From positions 61,001 to 125,000 of the forward strand of contig NZ_CADIJO010000017.1 of assembly GCF_902859705.1 (NCBI RefSeq): a DNA stretch of 64,000 nt, written 5' to 3'. The translations under genes were made by a program, and so were the position numbers. The stretch comes from Achromobacter deleyi. GTDB taxonomy: Bacteria > Pseudomonadota > Gammaproteobacteria > Burkholderiales > Burkholderiaceae_B. The notes under the pieces were generated by a model. It was not told where the DNA came from and did no database searches. It saw only the letters and a list, made by a program, of their open reading frames with translations. Of the stretch, positions 24,419 to 32,575 are shown piece by piece (the stretch's first letter is position 1; every line of letters starts with the position of its first letter).

Positions 24419-26416
24419 TCAGGCGATCAGGTGCAGCCGGCGCCGCTGCGCCAGCCAGGCGGTGAATTCCGCCGCCGGCATCGGCTTGGCGTACAGGTAG
24501 CCCTGCTTGGCATCGACGCCCAGCGTGTCCAGGAAGGCGGTTTCTTCCTGGGTTTCCACGCCTTCGGCGATCACCTTCAGTTCCAGCGTACGGGCCACGG
24601 CCACGATGGCCCGCGCCAACGCCTGCGACACCGGGTTCTCGTTCACGCCGCGCACGAAGCTGGCGTCCAGCTTGATCGCGTCCAGCGGAATGCGCGCCAG
24701 CTGCGACAGCGACGAATAGCCGGTGCCGAAGTCGTCCAGGTGCACCCGCGCGCCCAGTTGGCGGAACTGCTTCATGAGCTCGATCGCGGCGACTTCGTCT
24801 TCGATCAGGCAGCTTTCGGTCAGTTCGATATCCAGCAGGCAGGGGTCCAGCCCGGCGTCGTTGACCGCCCGCATGAATTCGCTGACCACGCCCTTGTCAT
24901 CCAGTTGGCGAGCCGACATGTTGACGGCCACGCGCAGGTTCAGGCCATCGCGCTTCCAGGCCGCGGCCTGGCGCGCGGCCTCGCGCATCACCCAGACGCC
25001 CAATTGCGAGATCAGGCCGGATTCCTCGGCGTAGGGAATGAAGACGCTGGGGCAGATCATGCCGCGCTCGGGCGAGCGCCAGCGCAGCAGGGCTTCGACG
25101 CTGTCGACGTCGCCGCCGCGGCCGGCCAGCTTGGGCTGGTAATACAGCATCAGGTGGCCTTCGGCCAACGCCTTGCGCAGATTGGTGTCCAGCCACACGT
25201 AGTCGGCGTTGCGGCGGTCCATGTCGGGCTGGAACACGCGGTAGGTGTGGCGGCCGGCCTCTTTGGCCACGTACATGGCGATGTCGGCGCTGCGCACCAC
25301 GCTGTCCAGGTCTTCGCCGTGCTGCGGGTACATGGCGATGCCGATCGAGCAGCTGGTGTAGACCTCGATCAGCTCCTGGCGGAACGGTTCGCGCAGGCGT
25401 TCGATGATGCGCTCGGCGGTGGCTTCCAGTTGCCAGGCCTGCGCGCCTTCCTGCAGCACGATGAATTCGTCGCCGCCCAGCCGCGCCAGCGTCTGGCCCG
25501 GCGACAGGCAGCTGGAAATGGCCACTGCCACCGACTTGAGCAGGCGGTCGCCAAAGCCGTGGCCGTAGTGGTCGTTGATGCGCTTGAAATTGTCCAGGTC
25601 CAGGAACAGCACGCCGCCGCTGGCGCCCTCGCCTTCGGCCAGCGCCGCCTGCAACCGCGCCGTGATGGCGTGGCGGTTGGGCAGGTTGGTCAGCATGTCG
25701 GTGTTGGCCAGCACCCGCAGGCGCTCCTGCGCCTGGCGTTCTTCGGTGATGTCGGTGCCCGAGCAGATCAGGTAGACGCGCTTTTCGCCGCTGCCGCTGG
25801 TGACGAACTTGTTGCGGAACAGGAACAGGCGCGGGCCCTTGACCGTGTTGATCAGCCGTTCGACCTCGTACGACTGGCCACGTTTGTAGAATTCGGCGAT
25901 GTTGCGGCGCGAGGCCGCGGCCTCTTCGCGCGTCATGAACATGTCGAACACGCTGCGCCCGACGATGTCCTGTTCGCGCTTGCCGGTGTATTCCTCGCTG
26001 ACCTTGTTAAAGCGCTGCACGCGGCCGTGCTGGTCGACGATGACGATGACCGAATTGGCTTCGGACACCACGGTCTCGGCGAACGACAGGCCTTCGACCA
26101 GGTCGCGCGCGACCGAATCGGTATCGGTGTGGGCCGACGCAGTGCCGGCCCATTCGGTGGGGTTGATCTTGCGGCCGACCAGGTGCAGGCGTACCGGCTC
26201 GCCATACAGCGAGATGTCGATACGCAGGCTTGAGGTGATGCCGGTCAGGGCGCGAATGGCTTGCGCCTGCTCGGGCTGCAGCGCCATGGCAATGTTGGTG
26301 GCGCCCTTGACGGCGGATAGTTCGATCGCATCGCTGTCGGCCGCCAGCCTCCAATACGGGCTAGGCGTACCGAAATGCAGGTACAGGATCGACTTTTCGT
26401 CCTGAGTCTCAGTCAT
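24419..26416 (-). CDS. rpfR: RpfR: DSF-responsive PAS-GGDEF-EAL c-di-GMP enzyme
   Basis: A 665-aa cytoplasmic receptor. The N-terminal 90 residues (beginning DEKSILYLHFGTPSPYWRL) match the RpfF-interaction region of RpfR and its enterobacterial homologue YciR/PdeR. A PAS domain (about residues 105-225, FNKVSEEYTGKREQDIVGRSVFDMFM) is where DSF binds. The GGDEF domain has an intact LGGDEF motif, and the EAL domain has VEALLRWRSPERG plus the DDFGTGYSSLSQL loop, so both cyclase and phosphodiesterase activity are possible; DSF binding is known to favour c-di-GMP breakdown in this family. No membrane segment. The start at 26416 is chosen because MTETQDEKS aligns with the family N terminus. Convergent with rpfF, 43 bp between stops. 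Confidence 0.94.
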   Translation of the reverse strand: MTETQDEKSILYLHFGTPSPYWRLAADSDAIELSAVKGATNIAMALQPEQAQAIRALTGITSSLRIDISLYGEPVRLHLVGRKINPTEWAGTASAHTDTDSVARDLVEGLSFAETVVSEANSVIVIVDQHGRVQRFNKVSEEYTGKREQDIVGRSVFDMFMTREEAAASRRNIAEFYKRGQSYEVERLINTVKGPRLFLFRNKFVTSGSGEKRVYLICSGTDITEERQAQERLRVLANTDMLTNLPNRHAITARLQAALAEGEGASGGVLFLDLDNFKRINDHYGHGFGDRLLKSVAVAISSCLSPGQTLARLGGDEFIVLQEGAQAWQLEATAERIIERLREPFRQELIEVYTSCSIGIAMYPQHGEDLDSVVRSADIAMYVAKEAGRHTYRVFQPDMDRRNADYVWLDTNLRKALAEGHLMLYYQPKLAGRGGDVDSVEALLRWRSPERGMICPSVFIPYAEESGLISQLGVWVMREAARQAAAWKRDGLNLRVAVNMSARQLDDKGVVSEFMRAVNDAGLDPCLLDIELTESCLIEDEVAAIELMKQFRQLGARVHLDDFGTGYSSLSQLARIPLDAIKLDASFVRGVNENPVSQALARAIVAVARTLELKVIAEGVETQEETAFLDTLGVDAKQGYLYAKPMPAAEFTAWLAQRRRLHLIA

Positions 26417-26781
26417 TGGAGTCCCCCGCCGTCCTAGGAAGGCTGCAAAGAACATTACGGTGTAGTCAGTTTGGGGTCAACCACCCGGCGGACCGGCGCC
26501 GATGCTGTATTGCGGAATATTTCAACATAGTCGGCGAGTGTGCGTGCCTGCCCGACACCCGCGCTATGAATGATTCCTCAATCTATCCCAATCTTCATGT
26601 CCGTTGCGTGCTGCACCGCAATGCACGCAAACAATAACGCCGAAAATTTGTGACTATTTTTGGCATGTGGCGCAAAAGCGGCAGCCGGCAGACGCAACAA
26701 TGCGGCCCGCCGGATACCGGGGGGCCGCATGCGGGCGGCCGCGTCTGCGTGCCGCCCCTATTTTTGATGGAACCTGCCGGT
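26417..26781. other. Intergenic region between rpfR and Bug receptor gene
   Basis: This 365-bp region carries the rpfR promoter and the 3' end of the minus-strand receptor transcript. Short frames here overlap no recognised domain. AT-rich patches around 26640-26665 could belong to the rpfR promoter. The only clear structure is the hairpin at 26701-26729. Confidence 0.4.
26701..26729 (-). terminator. Hairpin, probable terminator of Bug receptor gene
   Basis: TGCGGCCC (26701-26708) pairs perfectly with GGGCCGCA (26722-26729). On the minus strand the stem is followed by TTGTTG rather than a pure T run. It lies 53 bp after the receptor stop codon. Confidence 0.5.
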
Positions 26782-27777
26782 TTATTCCGGCTTGACGCCG
26801 GCTTCGTCGATGACCTTGGTCCAGCGGGCCAGTTCGGCCGACACGCGGGCGCGGGCATCGGCCGGGCTGGTCCATTCGGCGATGGCGCCCTGGTTCAGCA
26901 GCGACGCCTTGACCGTGGGCTTGGCCAGGATCTTCTTCAACTCGCCGTTCAGGCGTTCGATGACCGGCGCCGGGGTGTTGGCGGGCGCGACGATGCCGAA
27001 CATGGAGCTGACTTCGAAGTCCTTCAGGCCGGCCTCGGCCGCGGTGGGCACATCGGGCAAGGCTTCGACGCGCTGCGGCGACGTCACTGCCAGCGCGCGC
27101 AGCTTGCCGGCCTTGATGCTGGCCTGCGAAGCCGGCACGGTTTCGATCATGCTCAGCACCTGGCCGCCCATCAGGTCGGTCATGGCCGGGCCGCTGCCCT
27201 TGTAGGGCACGTGCAGGATGTCCACGCCAGCGGCGCGCTTGAACATTTCACCGGCCAGATGCTGCGGCGAACCGTTGCCGGCCGAGGCCATGGTGACGTA
27301 GCCCGGGCGCGACTTGGCCAGCGCAATCAGCTGCTGCAGGTTGTTGGCCTGCACCGTCGGGTTGACCACGAACACCAGCGGCACCGTGCCCACGATGGAT
27401 ACCGGCGCGAAGCTCTTTTCCACGTCGTACGTGACCCGGCCGCGGTACAGCGCGGCGTTGATGGCATGGCTGGTCAGCGCGCCCATCAGCAGCGTGTAGC
27501 CGTCGGGTTGCGCCTTGGCCACCTGGTCGGCGCCGATGTTGCCGGCCGCGCCCGCGCGGTTTTCCACGATCACCGACTGGCCCAGCGCGCCGGTCAGTTC
27601 CTGCGCCAGCACGCGGCCGATCACGTCGGTGGCGCCTCCGGGCGGGTACGGCACGATCAGGCGGATGGGCTTGTCGGGGTACGCATCGGCAGCCATCGCC
27701 GGGGTCGCGGCGCCGGCGCAGACGGCCAGCAGGGAAAGCAGCAAGGCGCGGCGAGGCCGCAGGCGCAGGTCGGACAT
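26782..27777 (-). CDS. Bug-type tripartite tricarboxylate transporter substrate-binding protein
   Basis: A 331-aa periplasmic receptor of the TctC/Bug family. Signal peptide of about 29 residues ends AMAADA. The conserved blocks are YPDKPIRLIVPYPPGGATDVIGR, VIVENRAGAAGNIGAD and VIERLNGELKKIL. No transporter membrane subunits are adjacent. The gene is divergent from the IlvD/Edd-type dehydratase gene, with two inverted repeats in the 222-bp space between them, so the two are probably controlled together and the ligand may be a sugar acid or hydroxy acid that feeds the dehydratase. Confidence 0.93.
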   Translation of the reverse strand: MSDLRLRPRRALLLSLLAVCAGAATPAMAADAYPDKPIRLIVPYPPGGATDVIGRVLAQELTGALGQSVIVENRAGAAGNIGADQVAKAQPDGYTLLMGALTSHAINAALYRGRVTYDVEKSFAPVSIVGTVPLVFVVNPTVQANNLQQLIALAKSRPGYVTMASAGNGSPQHLAGEMFKRAAGVDILHVPYKGSGPAMTDLMGGQVLSMIETVPASQASIKAGKLRALAVTSPQRVEALPDVPTAAEAGLKDFEVSSMFGIVAPANTPAPVIERLNGELKKILAKPTVKASLLNQGAIAEWTSPADARARVSAELARWTKVIDEAGVKPE

Positions 27778-27859
27778 GGGTAGGTCTCCTGCCGGGATGA
27801 GTATAGGAATGGAACGGACGCCCGGCTCGTCAACCGCGCCAGTGTAGGAGCCGAAACTT

Positions 27860-27885
27860 GATAGAAGAATCAGAATTTTTCTATC
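27860..27885. promoter_or_regulatory. Inverted repeat in Bug/dehydratase divergent promoter
   Basis: GATAGAA (27860-27866) and TTCTATC (27879-27885), perfect 7-bp arms with a 12-bp spacer. A candidate regulator site; the nearby GntR or LysR proteins could bind it. Confidence 0.5.
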
Positions 27886-27888
27886 GAC

Positions 27889-27907
27889 TGATCGTTTATT
27901 TTGATCA
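27889..27907. promoter_or_regulatory. TGATC-N9-GATCA inverted repeat
   Basis: TGATC (27889-27893) and GATCA (27903-27907) around a 9-bp AT-rich spacer. The same arms and spacing recur at 31498-31516 in front of the LysR/3-hydroxyacyl-CoA dehydrogenase pair, 3.6 kb away. Confidence 0.5.
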
Positions 27908-27999
27908 ATAAAAAATCCTGCTGAAACCGCTTGCGGCGACTTTCAAAGGCTGGATATGATCATGCCCCTGGATTATCAATAATATTATCGGGAACAAAA

Positions 28000-29775
28000 A
28001 TGACGGACGACACCCAGGGCGGCAAGCCCGCCAAAGGCCCCTTCGACAGCGACGGCGCGCAGTCGCGCGGCGTGGCGCGCGGGCTGACCAACTACGGCGA
28101 CATCGGCTTTTCCCTGTTCCTGCGCAAGGCGTTCATCAAGGGCGCCGGCCTGTCCGACGACGCGCTGTCGCGCCCCATCATCGGCATCGTCAACACCGGC
28201 AGCAGCTACAACCCCTGCCACGGCAACGCGCCGCAGCTGATCGAAGCGGTCAAGCGCGGCGTGATGCTGGCTGGCGGCCTGCCGATGGACTTCCCCACCA
28301 TCTCGGTGCACGAGAGCTTCTCGCAGCCCACCAGCATGTACCTGCGCAACCTCATGTCCATGGACACCGAGGAAATGATCCGCGCCCAGCCCATGGATGC
28401 CGTGGTGCTGATCGGCGGCTGCGACAAGACCGTGCCGGCGCAACTGATGGGCGCGGCGTCGGCTGGCGTGCCGGCGATCCAGCTGGTGACCGGGTCCATG
28501 CTGACCGGCTCGCATCGCGGTGAACGCGTGGGCGCCTGCACCGACTGCCGCCGCTACTGGGGCCGCTACCGCGCCGAAGAGATCGACGCGCCCGAGATCG
28601 CCGACGTCAACAACCAGCTGGTGGCCAGCGTGGGCACCTGTTCGGTGATGGGCACGGCCAGCACCATGGCCTGCATCACCGAAGCGCTGGGCATGATGGT
28701 GGCGGGCGGCGCATCGGCCCCCGCCGTCACGGCCGACCGGGTCCGCGTGGCCGAGCGCACTGGCGCCACCGCCGTCGCCATGGCCGCTTCGCGCCTGACG
28801 CCCGACCAGATCCTGACCGGCAAGTCCATCGAAAACGCGCTGCGCGTGCTGCTGGCCATCGGCGGCTCGACCAACGGCATCGTGCACCTGACGGCCATCG
28901 CCGGCCGCCTGGGCATCGACATCGACCTGGCGGGCCTGGACCGCATCAGCCGCGAAACGCCGGTGCTGGTGGACCTGAAGCCCTCGGGCCAGCACTACAT
29001 GGAAGACTTCCACCATGCCGGCGGCATGCCCGCCCTGCTGCGCGAGCTGCGCCCCTTCCTGCACCTGGACGCCCTGACGGTATCGGGCCGCACCCTGGGC
29101 GACGAACTGGACGACGCCCCCGCCCCCTTCAAGCAGGACGTGATCCGCAGCGCCGCCGACCCGATCTACCCCGTGGGCGGCCTGGCCGTGCTGCGCGGCA
29201 ACCTGGCCCCGGGCGGCGCCATCATCAAGCAGTCGGCCGCCAACCCCAAGCTGATGGAACACGAAGGCCGCGCGGTGGTGTTCGAAGACGCCGAAGACAT
29301 GGCCCGCCGCATCGACGACGAGGCGCTGGACGTGACTGCCGACGACGTACTGGTGCTCAAGCGCATCGGCCCCACCGGCGCGCCGGGCATGCCCGAAGCC
29401 GGCTACATGCCGATTCCCAAGAAGCTGGCGCGCGCCGGGGTCAAGGACATGGTGCGCATTTCCGACGGCCGCATGAGCGGCACGGCGGCCGGCACCATCG
29501 TGCTGCACGTCACGCCCGAGGCCGCGATTGGCGGACCGCTGGCCTACGTGCAAAATGGCGACCGTATCCGCCTGTCGGTGGCGCAGCGAGAAATCGCGCT
29601 GCTGGTGGACGACGCCGAGCTGGCCCGCCGCATGGCGGCCCGCCCGGTCGAACGCCCCACCGCCGACCGCGGCTACCGCAAGCTGTTCCTGCAGACCGTC
29701 ACGCAGGCCGACCAGGGCGTCGATTTCGACTTCCTGCGCGCCGGGGTCACGCGGGATACGGTGCCCAAGAAATAA
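28000..29775 (+). CDS. IlvD/Edd-family dehydratase (sugar-acid or dihydroxy-acid dehydratase)
   Basis: A 591-aa Fe-S dehydratase that removes water from 2,3-dihydroxy acids or aldonates. The family Cys ligands are present in NTGSSYNPCHGN, LIGGCDKTVPAQLMG and GTCSVMGTASTMAC, followed by the C-terminal domain with AGFPDGRMSG-like KDMVRISDGRMSGTAAG. The sequence order and length fit the L-arabonate/xylonate-type branch as well as classical dihydroxy-acid dehydratase. The adjacent GntR gene and divergent Bug receptor favour a catabolic sugar-acid role over branched-chain amino-acid synthesis. The start at 28000 is chosen over 27931 because the longer leader is not family-like. Confidence 0.88.
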   Translation: MTDDTQGGKPAKGPFDSDGAQSRGVARGLTNYGDIGFSLFLRKAFIKGAGLSDDALSRPIIGIVNTGSSYNPCHGNAPQLIEAVKRGVMLAGGLPMDFPTISVHESFSQPTSMYLRNLMSMDTEEMIRAQPMDAVVLIGGCDKTVPAQLMGAASAGVPAIQLVTGSMLTGSHRGERVGACTDCRRYWGRYRAEEIDAPEIADVNNQLVASVGTCSVMGTASTMACITEALGMMVAGGASAPAVTADRVRVAERTGATAVAMAASRLTPDQILTGKSIENALRVLLAIGGSTNGIVHLTAIAGRLGIDIDLAGLDRISRETPVLVDLKPSGQHYMEDFHHAGGMPALLRELRPFLHLDALTVSGRTLGDELDDAPAPFKQDVIRSAADPIYPVGGLAVLRGNLAPGGAIIKQSAANPKLMEHEGRAVVFEDAEDMARRIDDEALDVTADDVLVLKRIGPTGAPGMPEAGYMPIPKKLARAGVKDMVRISDGRMSGTAAGTIVLHVTPEAAIGGPLAYVQNGDRIRLSVAQREIALLVDDAELARRMAARPVERPTADRGYRKLFLQTVTQADQGVDFDFLRAGVTRDTVPKK

Positions 29776-29795
29776 CCCTGTCCCTGCCCTGCACC

Positions 29796-30479
29796 ATGAA
29801 CGCCATCACCCCCGACGCCCTGCAACCGCAAGCGCCCGACGCCGTCTCGCAAGCGGTGGCGGCGCTGGAAGAAGACATCGTCTTCGGCCGGCTGCATCCG
29901 CGCGAACGGCTGACCGAAGACGAGCTGATGGCGCGCTTCGGCATGAAGCGCCACGCGGTGCGCCAGGTGCTGGTCGACCTGGAACTGCTGGGCGTGGTGG
30001 AACGCAAGCGCAACGTGGGCGCGGTGGTGCGGGCGTTTTCGGTGAACGACGTGATGGAGCTGTATGCGCTGCGCGAGGTGCTCGAAGTGCATGCCGCCAG
30101 CCTCATGCCGCTGCCCGTGCCCCCGGCGCGGCTGGCGGCGCTGACCGCGGTGCAGCGCGAACACGACGCGGCGGTGGCCGATGGCGACGCGCGCCGCGTG
30201 TTTCGCAGCAACCAGCGCTTTCATCGCGAATTCTTCGGCCTGCTGGACAACGCCGTGCTGGGCCAGGCCATCGAGGAATACGCGCGCCGCACCCACCCGA
30301 TCCGCTTCGGCTCGCTGGCCGCGGCCAACTACCGCGAACGCGCCCGCCAGGAACACTGGGCCATGATCCATGCGCTACGCGACGGAGACCGCGACACGCT
30401 GATGGCGGTGTGCCGGGACCACCTGCTGCCCTCGCGTGACGCCTATCTGGCGTCGGAACAGGCCCGGCGCGGGGCCTGA
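29796..30479 (+). CDS. GntR-family (FadR/FCD) transcriptional regulator
   Basis: A 227-aa regulator: N-terminal winged HTH (about residues 20-85, VFGRLHPRERLTEDELMARFGMKRHAVRQVLVDLELLGVVERKRNVGAVV) and a C-terminal all-helical FCD ligand domain. The FCD metal-binding His positions appear kept (RFHREFF). It starts 20 bp after the dehydratase gene and is probably co-transcribed with it, acting as the local repressor that responds to the dehydratase substrate or product. Confidence 0.92.
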   Translation: MNAITPDALQPQAPDAVSQAVAALEEDIVFGRLHPRERLTEDELMARFGMKRHAVRQVLVDLELLGVVERKRNVGAVVRAFSVNDVMELYALREVLEVHAASLMPLPVPPARLAALTAVQREHDAAVADGDARRVFRSNQRFHREFFGLLDNAVLGQAIEEYARRTHPIRFGSLAAANYRERARQEHWAMIHALRDGDRDTLMAVCRDHLLPSRDAYLASEQARRGA

Positions 30480-30567
30480 GCCGCGAGAGGTGCGGCGCCT
30501 GGGGTCAGTCTCCTTGCCGTAGCGCCCCGCACTGCCCACGGCCCCCGCCGCGGTTTCCCGCCTGCCG

Positions 30568-31476
30568 TCAGCGCGCCGGGTCCGCCAGATATTCCCTCAG
30601 CGTTGCCACCAGCGCGGCCGCCGCCGGCGGCAGGCTGCGGTTGCGCGCCGTGACCAGGCCGATCGACCGCTCGGCCACCGGCCCGATCAGCGGCCGCTGC
30701 ACGATGCCGTTCTGCGCCACCGCCCCCGCGGCGATCTCGGGCAGCGCCGCCACGCCAAAGCCGCATTCCACCATCGCGACGATGGTGGTCAGGTGCTCGG
30801 CCTCGAAGGCCGGCGTGAAGCGGATGCGGTTCTGCAGAAAGGCCCATTCGGTGTACTGGCGCACGCTGCTGGGATGCACCATGGACACGTGCGCGGCAGA
30901 CGCCGTGTCGGCCCAGCGCAAAGGCCCGCGCGACTTGGCCAGCGGGTGCGCCTGGGGAATCAGCAGGATGAAGCTGTCGGACATGAGCGGCACGTAGTGC
31001 AGGTCGGCGTGCTGCGGGTCGGCGGCGGTCAGGGCAAAGTCCACCTCGCCGGCCCGTACCAGGTCGAAGGCGGGGCCGGACAGCGTGTCGCGTACTTTCA
31101 GCGCGACCTGCGGGTGGGCCTGGCGGTAGGCCATCAGCACGCGCGGCAAGAGCCGTGCGGCCAGCGACGGCAGCGCGGCGACCGACACCTGGCCATGCTC
31201 GGCGCTGGCGATGCCGCTGACGGCGGCGATGGCATCACGAAACGCCACCTGCAATGCCGCGGCCTGCTGCATGAAGACTTCGCCCGCGGCCGTCAGCCGC
31301 ACGGTGCGCGTGGTGCGGTCGAACAGTTTCACGCCCAGCGATTCCTCGATGCGCTGGACCTGGGTGGACAGGGCCGACTGCGACAGGTGCAACTGCGCGG
31401 CCGCCTGGCGAAAGTTGAGCGTGCGCCCGAGCACCAGGGTGGTGTCGATATCGCGCATCGAAAGATTGATCTGCAT
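30568..31476 (-). CDS. LysR-family transcriptional regulator
   Basis: A 302-aa LysR regulator with winged HTH at residues 7-66 (TLVLGRTLNFRQAAAQLHLSQSALSTQVQRIEESLG) and a two-lobed ligand domain. It is divergent from a 3-hydroxyacyl-CoA dehydrogenase/BKACE operon, with 136 bp between the starts holding two inverted repeats. It is most likely the activator of that operon. Confidence 0.93.
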   Translation of the reverse strand: MQINLSMRDIDTTLVLGRTLNFRQAAAQLHLSQSALSTQVQRIEESLGVKLFDRTTRTVRLTAAGEVFMQQAAALQVAFRDAIAAVSGIASAEHGQVSVAALPSLAARLLPRVLMAYRQAHPQVALKVRDTLSGPAFDLVRAGEVDFALTAADPQHADLHYVPLMSDSFILLIPQAHPLAKSRGPLRWADTASAAHVSMVHPSSVRQYTEWAFLQNRIRFTPAFEAEHLTTIVAMVECGFGVAALPEIAAGAVAQNGIVQRPLIGPVAERSIGLVTARNRSLPPAAAALVATLREYLADPAR

Positions 31477-31497
31477 GCTGGCGGCGGCCTCGATTAT

Positions 31498-31516
31498 TGA
31501 TCTGATTTGTCGATCA
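31498..31516. promoter_or_regulatory. TGATC-N9-GATCA inverted repeat, candidate LysR operator
   Basis: TGATC (31498-31502) and GATCA (31512-31516) around a 9-bp spacer, 21 bp upstream of the LysR start. Same arms and spacing as 27889-27907. Confidence 0.55.
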
Positions 31517-31532
31517 TTCTATCCAAAAAATC

Positions 31533-31546
31533 TGATTCATCAATCA
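31533..31546. promoter_or_regulatory. TGATT-N4-AATCA inverted repeat
   Basis: Perfect 5-bp arms with a 4-bp spacer in the LysR/dehydrogenase divergent promoter, 66 bp before the dehydrogenase start. Probably the activation half of a two-part LysR operator. Confidence 0.45.
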
Positions 31547-31612
31547 AACAAGCTTCTCTACACTCGGCGCCCAATACTGATGCAGCAGCGGTTTCAGAAT
31601 AAGGAGCAAACC

Positions 31613-32575
31613 ATGCAGACGGACGCGAAGGCCCTGCCCAATCCGGGCGCGGCGCATGCGGTGGTGGTGGGCGGCGGCACGATGGGCGCCGACGTGGCGG
31701 TGGTGCTGACGCGCGCCGCCTGCCGCACGACAGTGATCGAGCCGGACGCCGCGCGCGCCGCCGCGCTGCCCGCCCGCGTGGCGGAAAACCTCAAGACCAT
31801 CGGCCGCGAGGCCAATGCGCCGCTGCTGGGCACGGCGCCCAGCCTGGACGCGGTGGACTGGGCCAGCGTGGACCTGGTGATCGAGTGCGTGCCGGAACGG
31901 CTGGACATCAAGCAGGCGCTGTTCGCCGGTCTGGTGCGGCGCGCGCGGCCGGATGCGGTGCTGGCCAGCAACAGTTCCAGTTTCCCGATCAGCGCGATCA
32001 GCCAGGGGCTGACGACGCGCGAGCGCATGCTGGGCCTGCACTTTTTCATGCCGGCGCACCTGGTGCCGCTGGTGGAAGTGGTGATGGGCGAGGCCAGCGA
32101 CGAGGCCCGCGCGGATGCGCTGATCGCGTTCATGCGCCGCTGCGGCAGCGTGCCGGTGAAGGTGCGCCAGGATCTGCCGGGTTTCCTGGCCAACCGCCTG
32201 CAGCATGCGCTGTCGCGCGAGGCGTTCAATCTGATCGATCGCGGTATTGCGTCGCCGGAAGACGTGGACGCGGCGGTGCGTTTCGGGTTTGGCTTCCGCT
32301 TCCTGGCGGCCGGCCCGGTGATGCAGCGCGACCACGCGGGCATCGATGTGCACGCGGCGGCGGGCGCGACGATGTATCCGACGTTCTGCAACGATGACCA
32401 TCCGGCGCAATGCCTGGCGGAACGCGCGGCGGACGGACGCTACGGGATGAAAGCAGGTGAAGGGTTCTATACCTGGACGCCGGAAACGATCGCGGCCGAG
32501 CGCGCGCGCTACGACCGGCTGCTGCGCGCGGGGCTGGACCTGATTGCGCCGGAACTGCCGGAGATCCAGCCATGA
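31613..32575 (+). CDS. 3-hydroxyacyl-CoA dehydrogenase family (carnitine-dehydrogenase-like)
   Basis: A 320-aa NAD-dependent dehydrogenase. The Rossmann motif VVVGGGTMGADVAVVLTRAA is at residues 17-36. The catalytic region has SNSSSFPIS and LGLHFFMPAHLVPLVEVV (His as general base) and a C-terminal helical domain. The start at 31613 has an AAGGAG ribosome site; the frame upstream is antisense to the LysR gene. It overlaps the BKACE gene by four bases. Family members next to BKACE enzymes oxidise a 3-hydroxy acid such as L-carnitine to the 3-keto acid, which the BKACE then cleaves. The actual substrate here is not proven. Confidence 0.87.
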   Translation: MQTDAKALPNPGAAHAVVVGGGTMGADVAVVLTRAACRTTVIEPDAARAAALPARVAENLKTIGREANAPLLGTAPSLDAVDWASVDLVIECVPERLDIKQALFAGLVRRARPDAVLASNSSSFPISAISQGLTTRERMLGLHFFMPAHLVPLVEVVMGEASDEARADALIAFMRRCGSVPVKVRQDLPGFLANRLQHALSREAFNLIDRGIASPEDVDAAVRFGFGFRFLAAGPVMQRDHAGIDVHAAAGATMYPTFCNDDHPAQCLAERAADGRYGMKAGEGFYTWTPETIAAERARYDRLLRAGLDLIAPELPEIQP

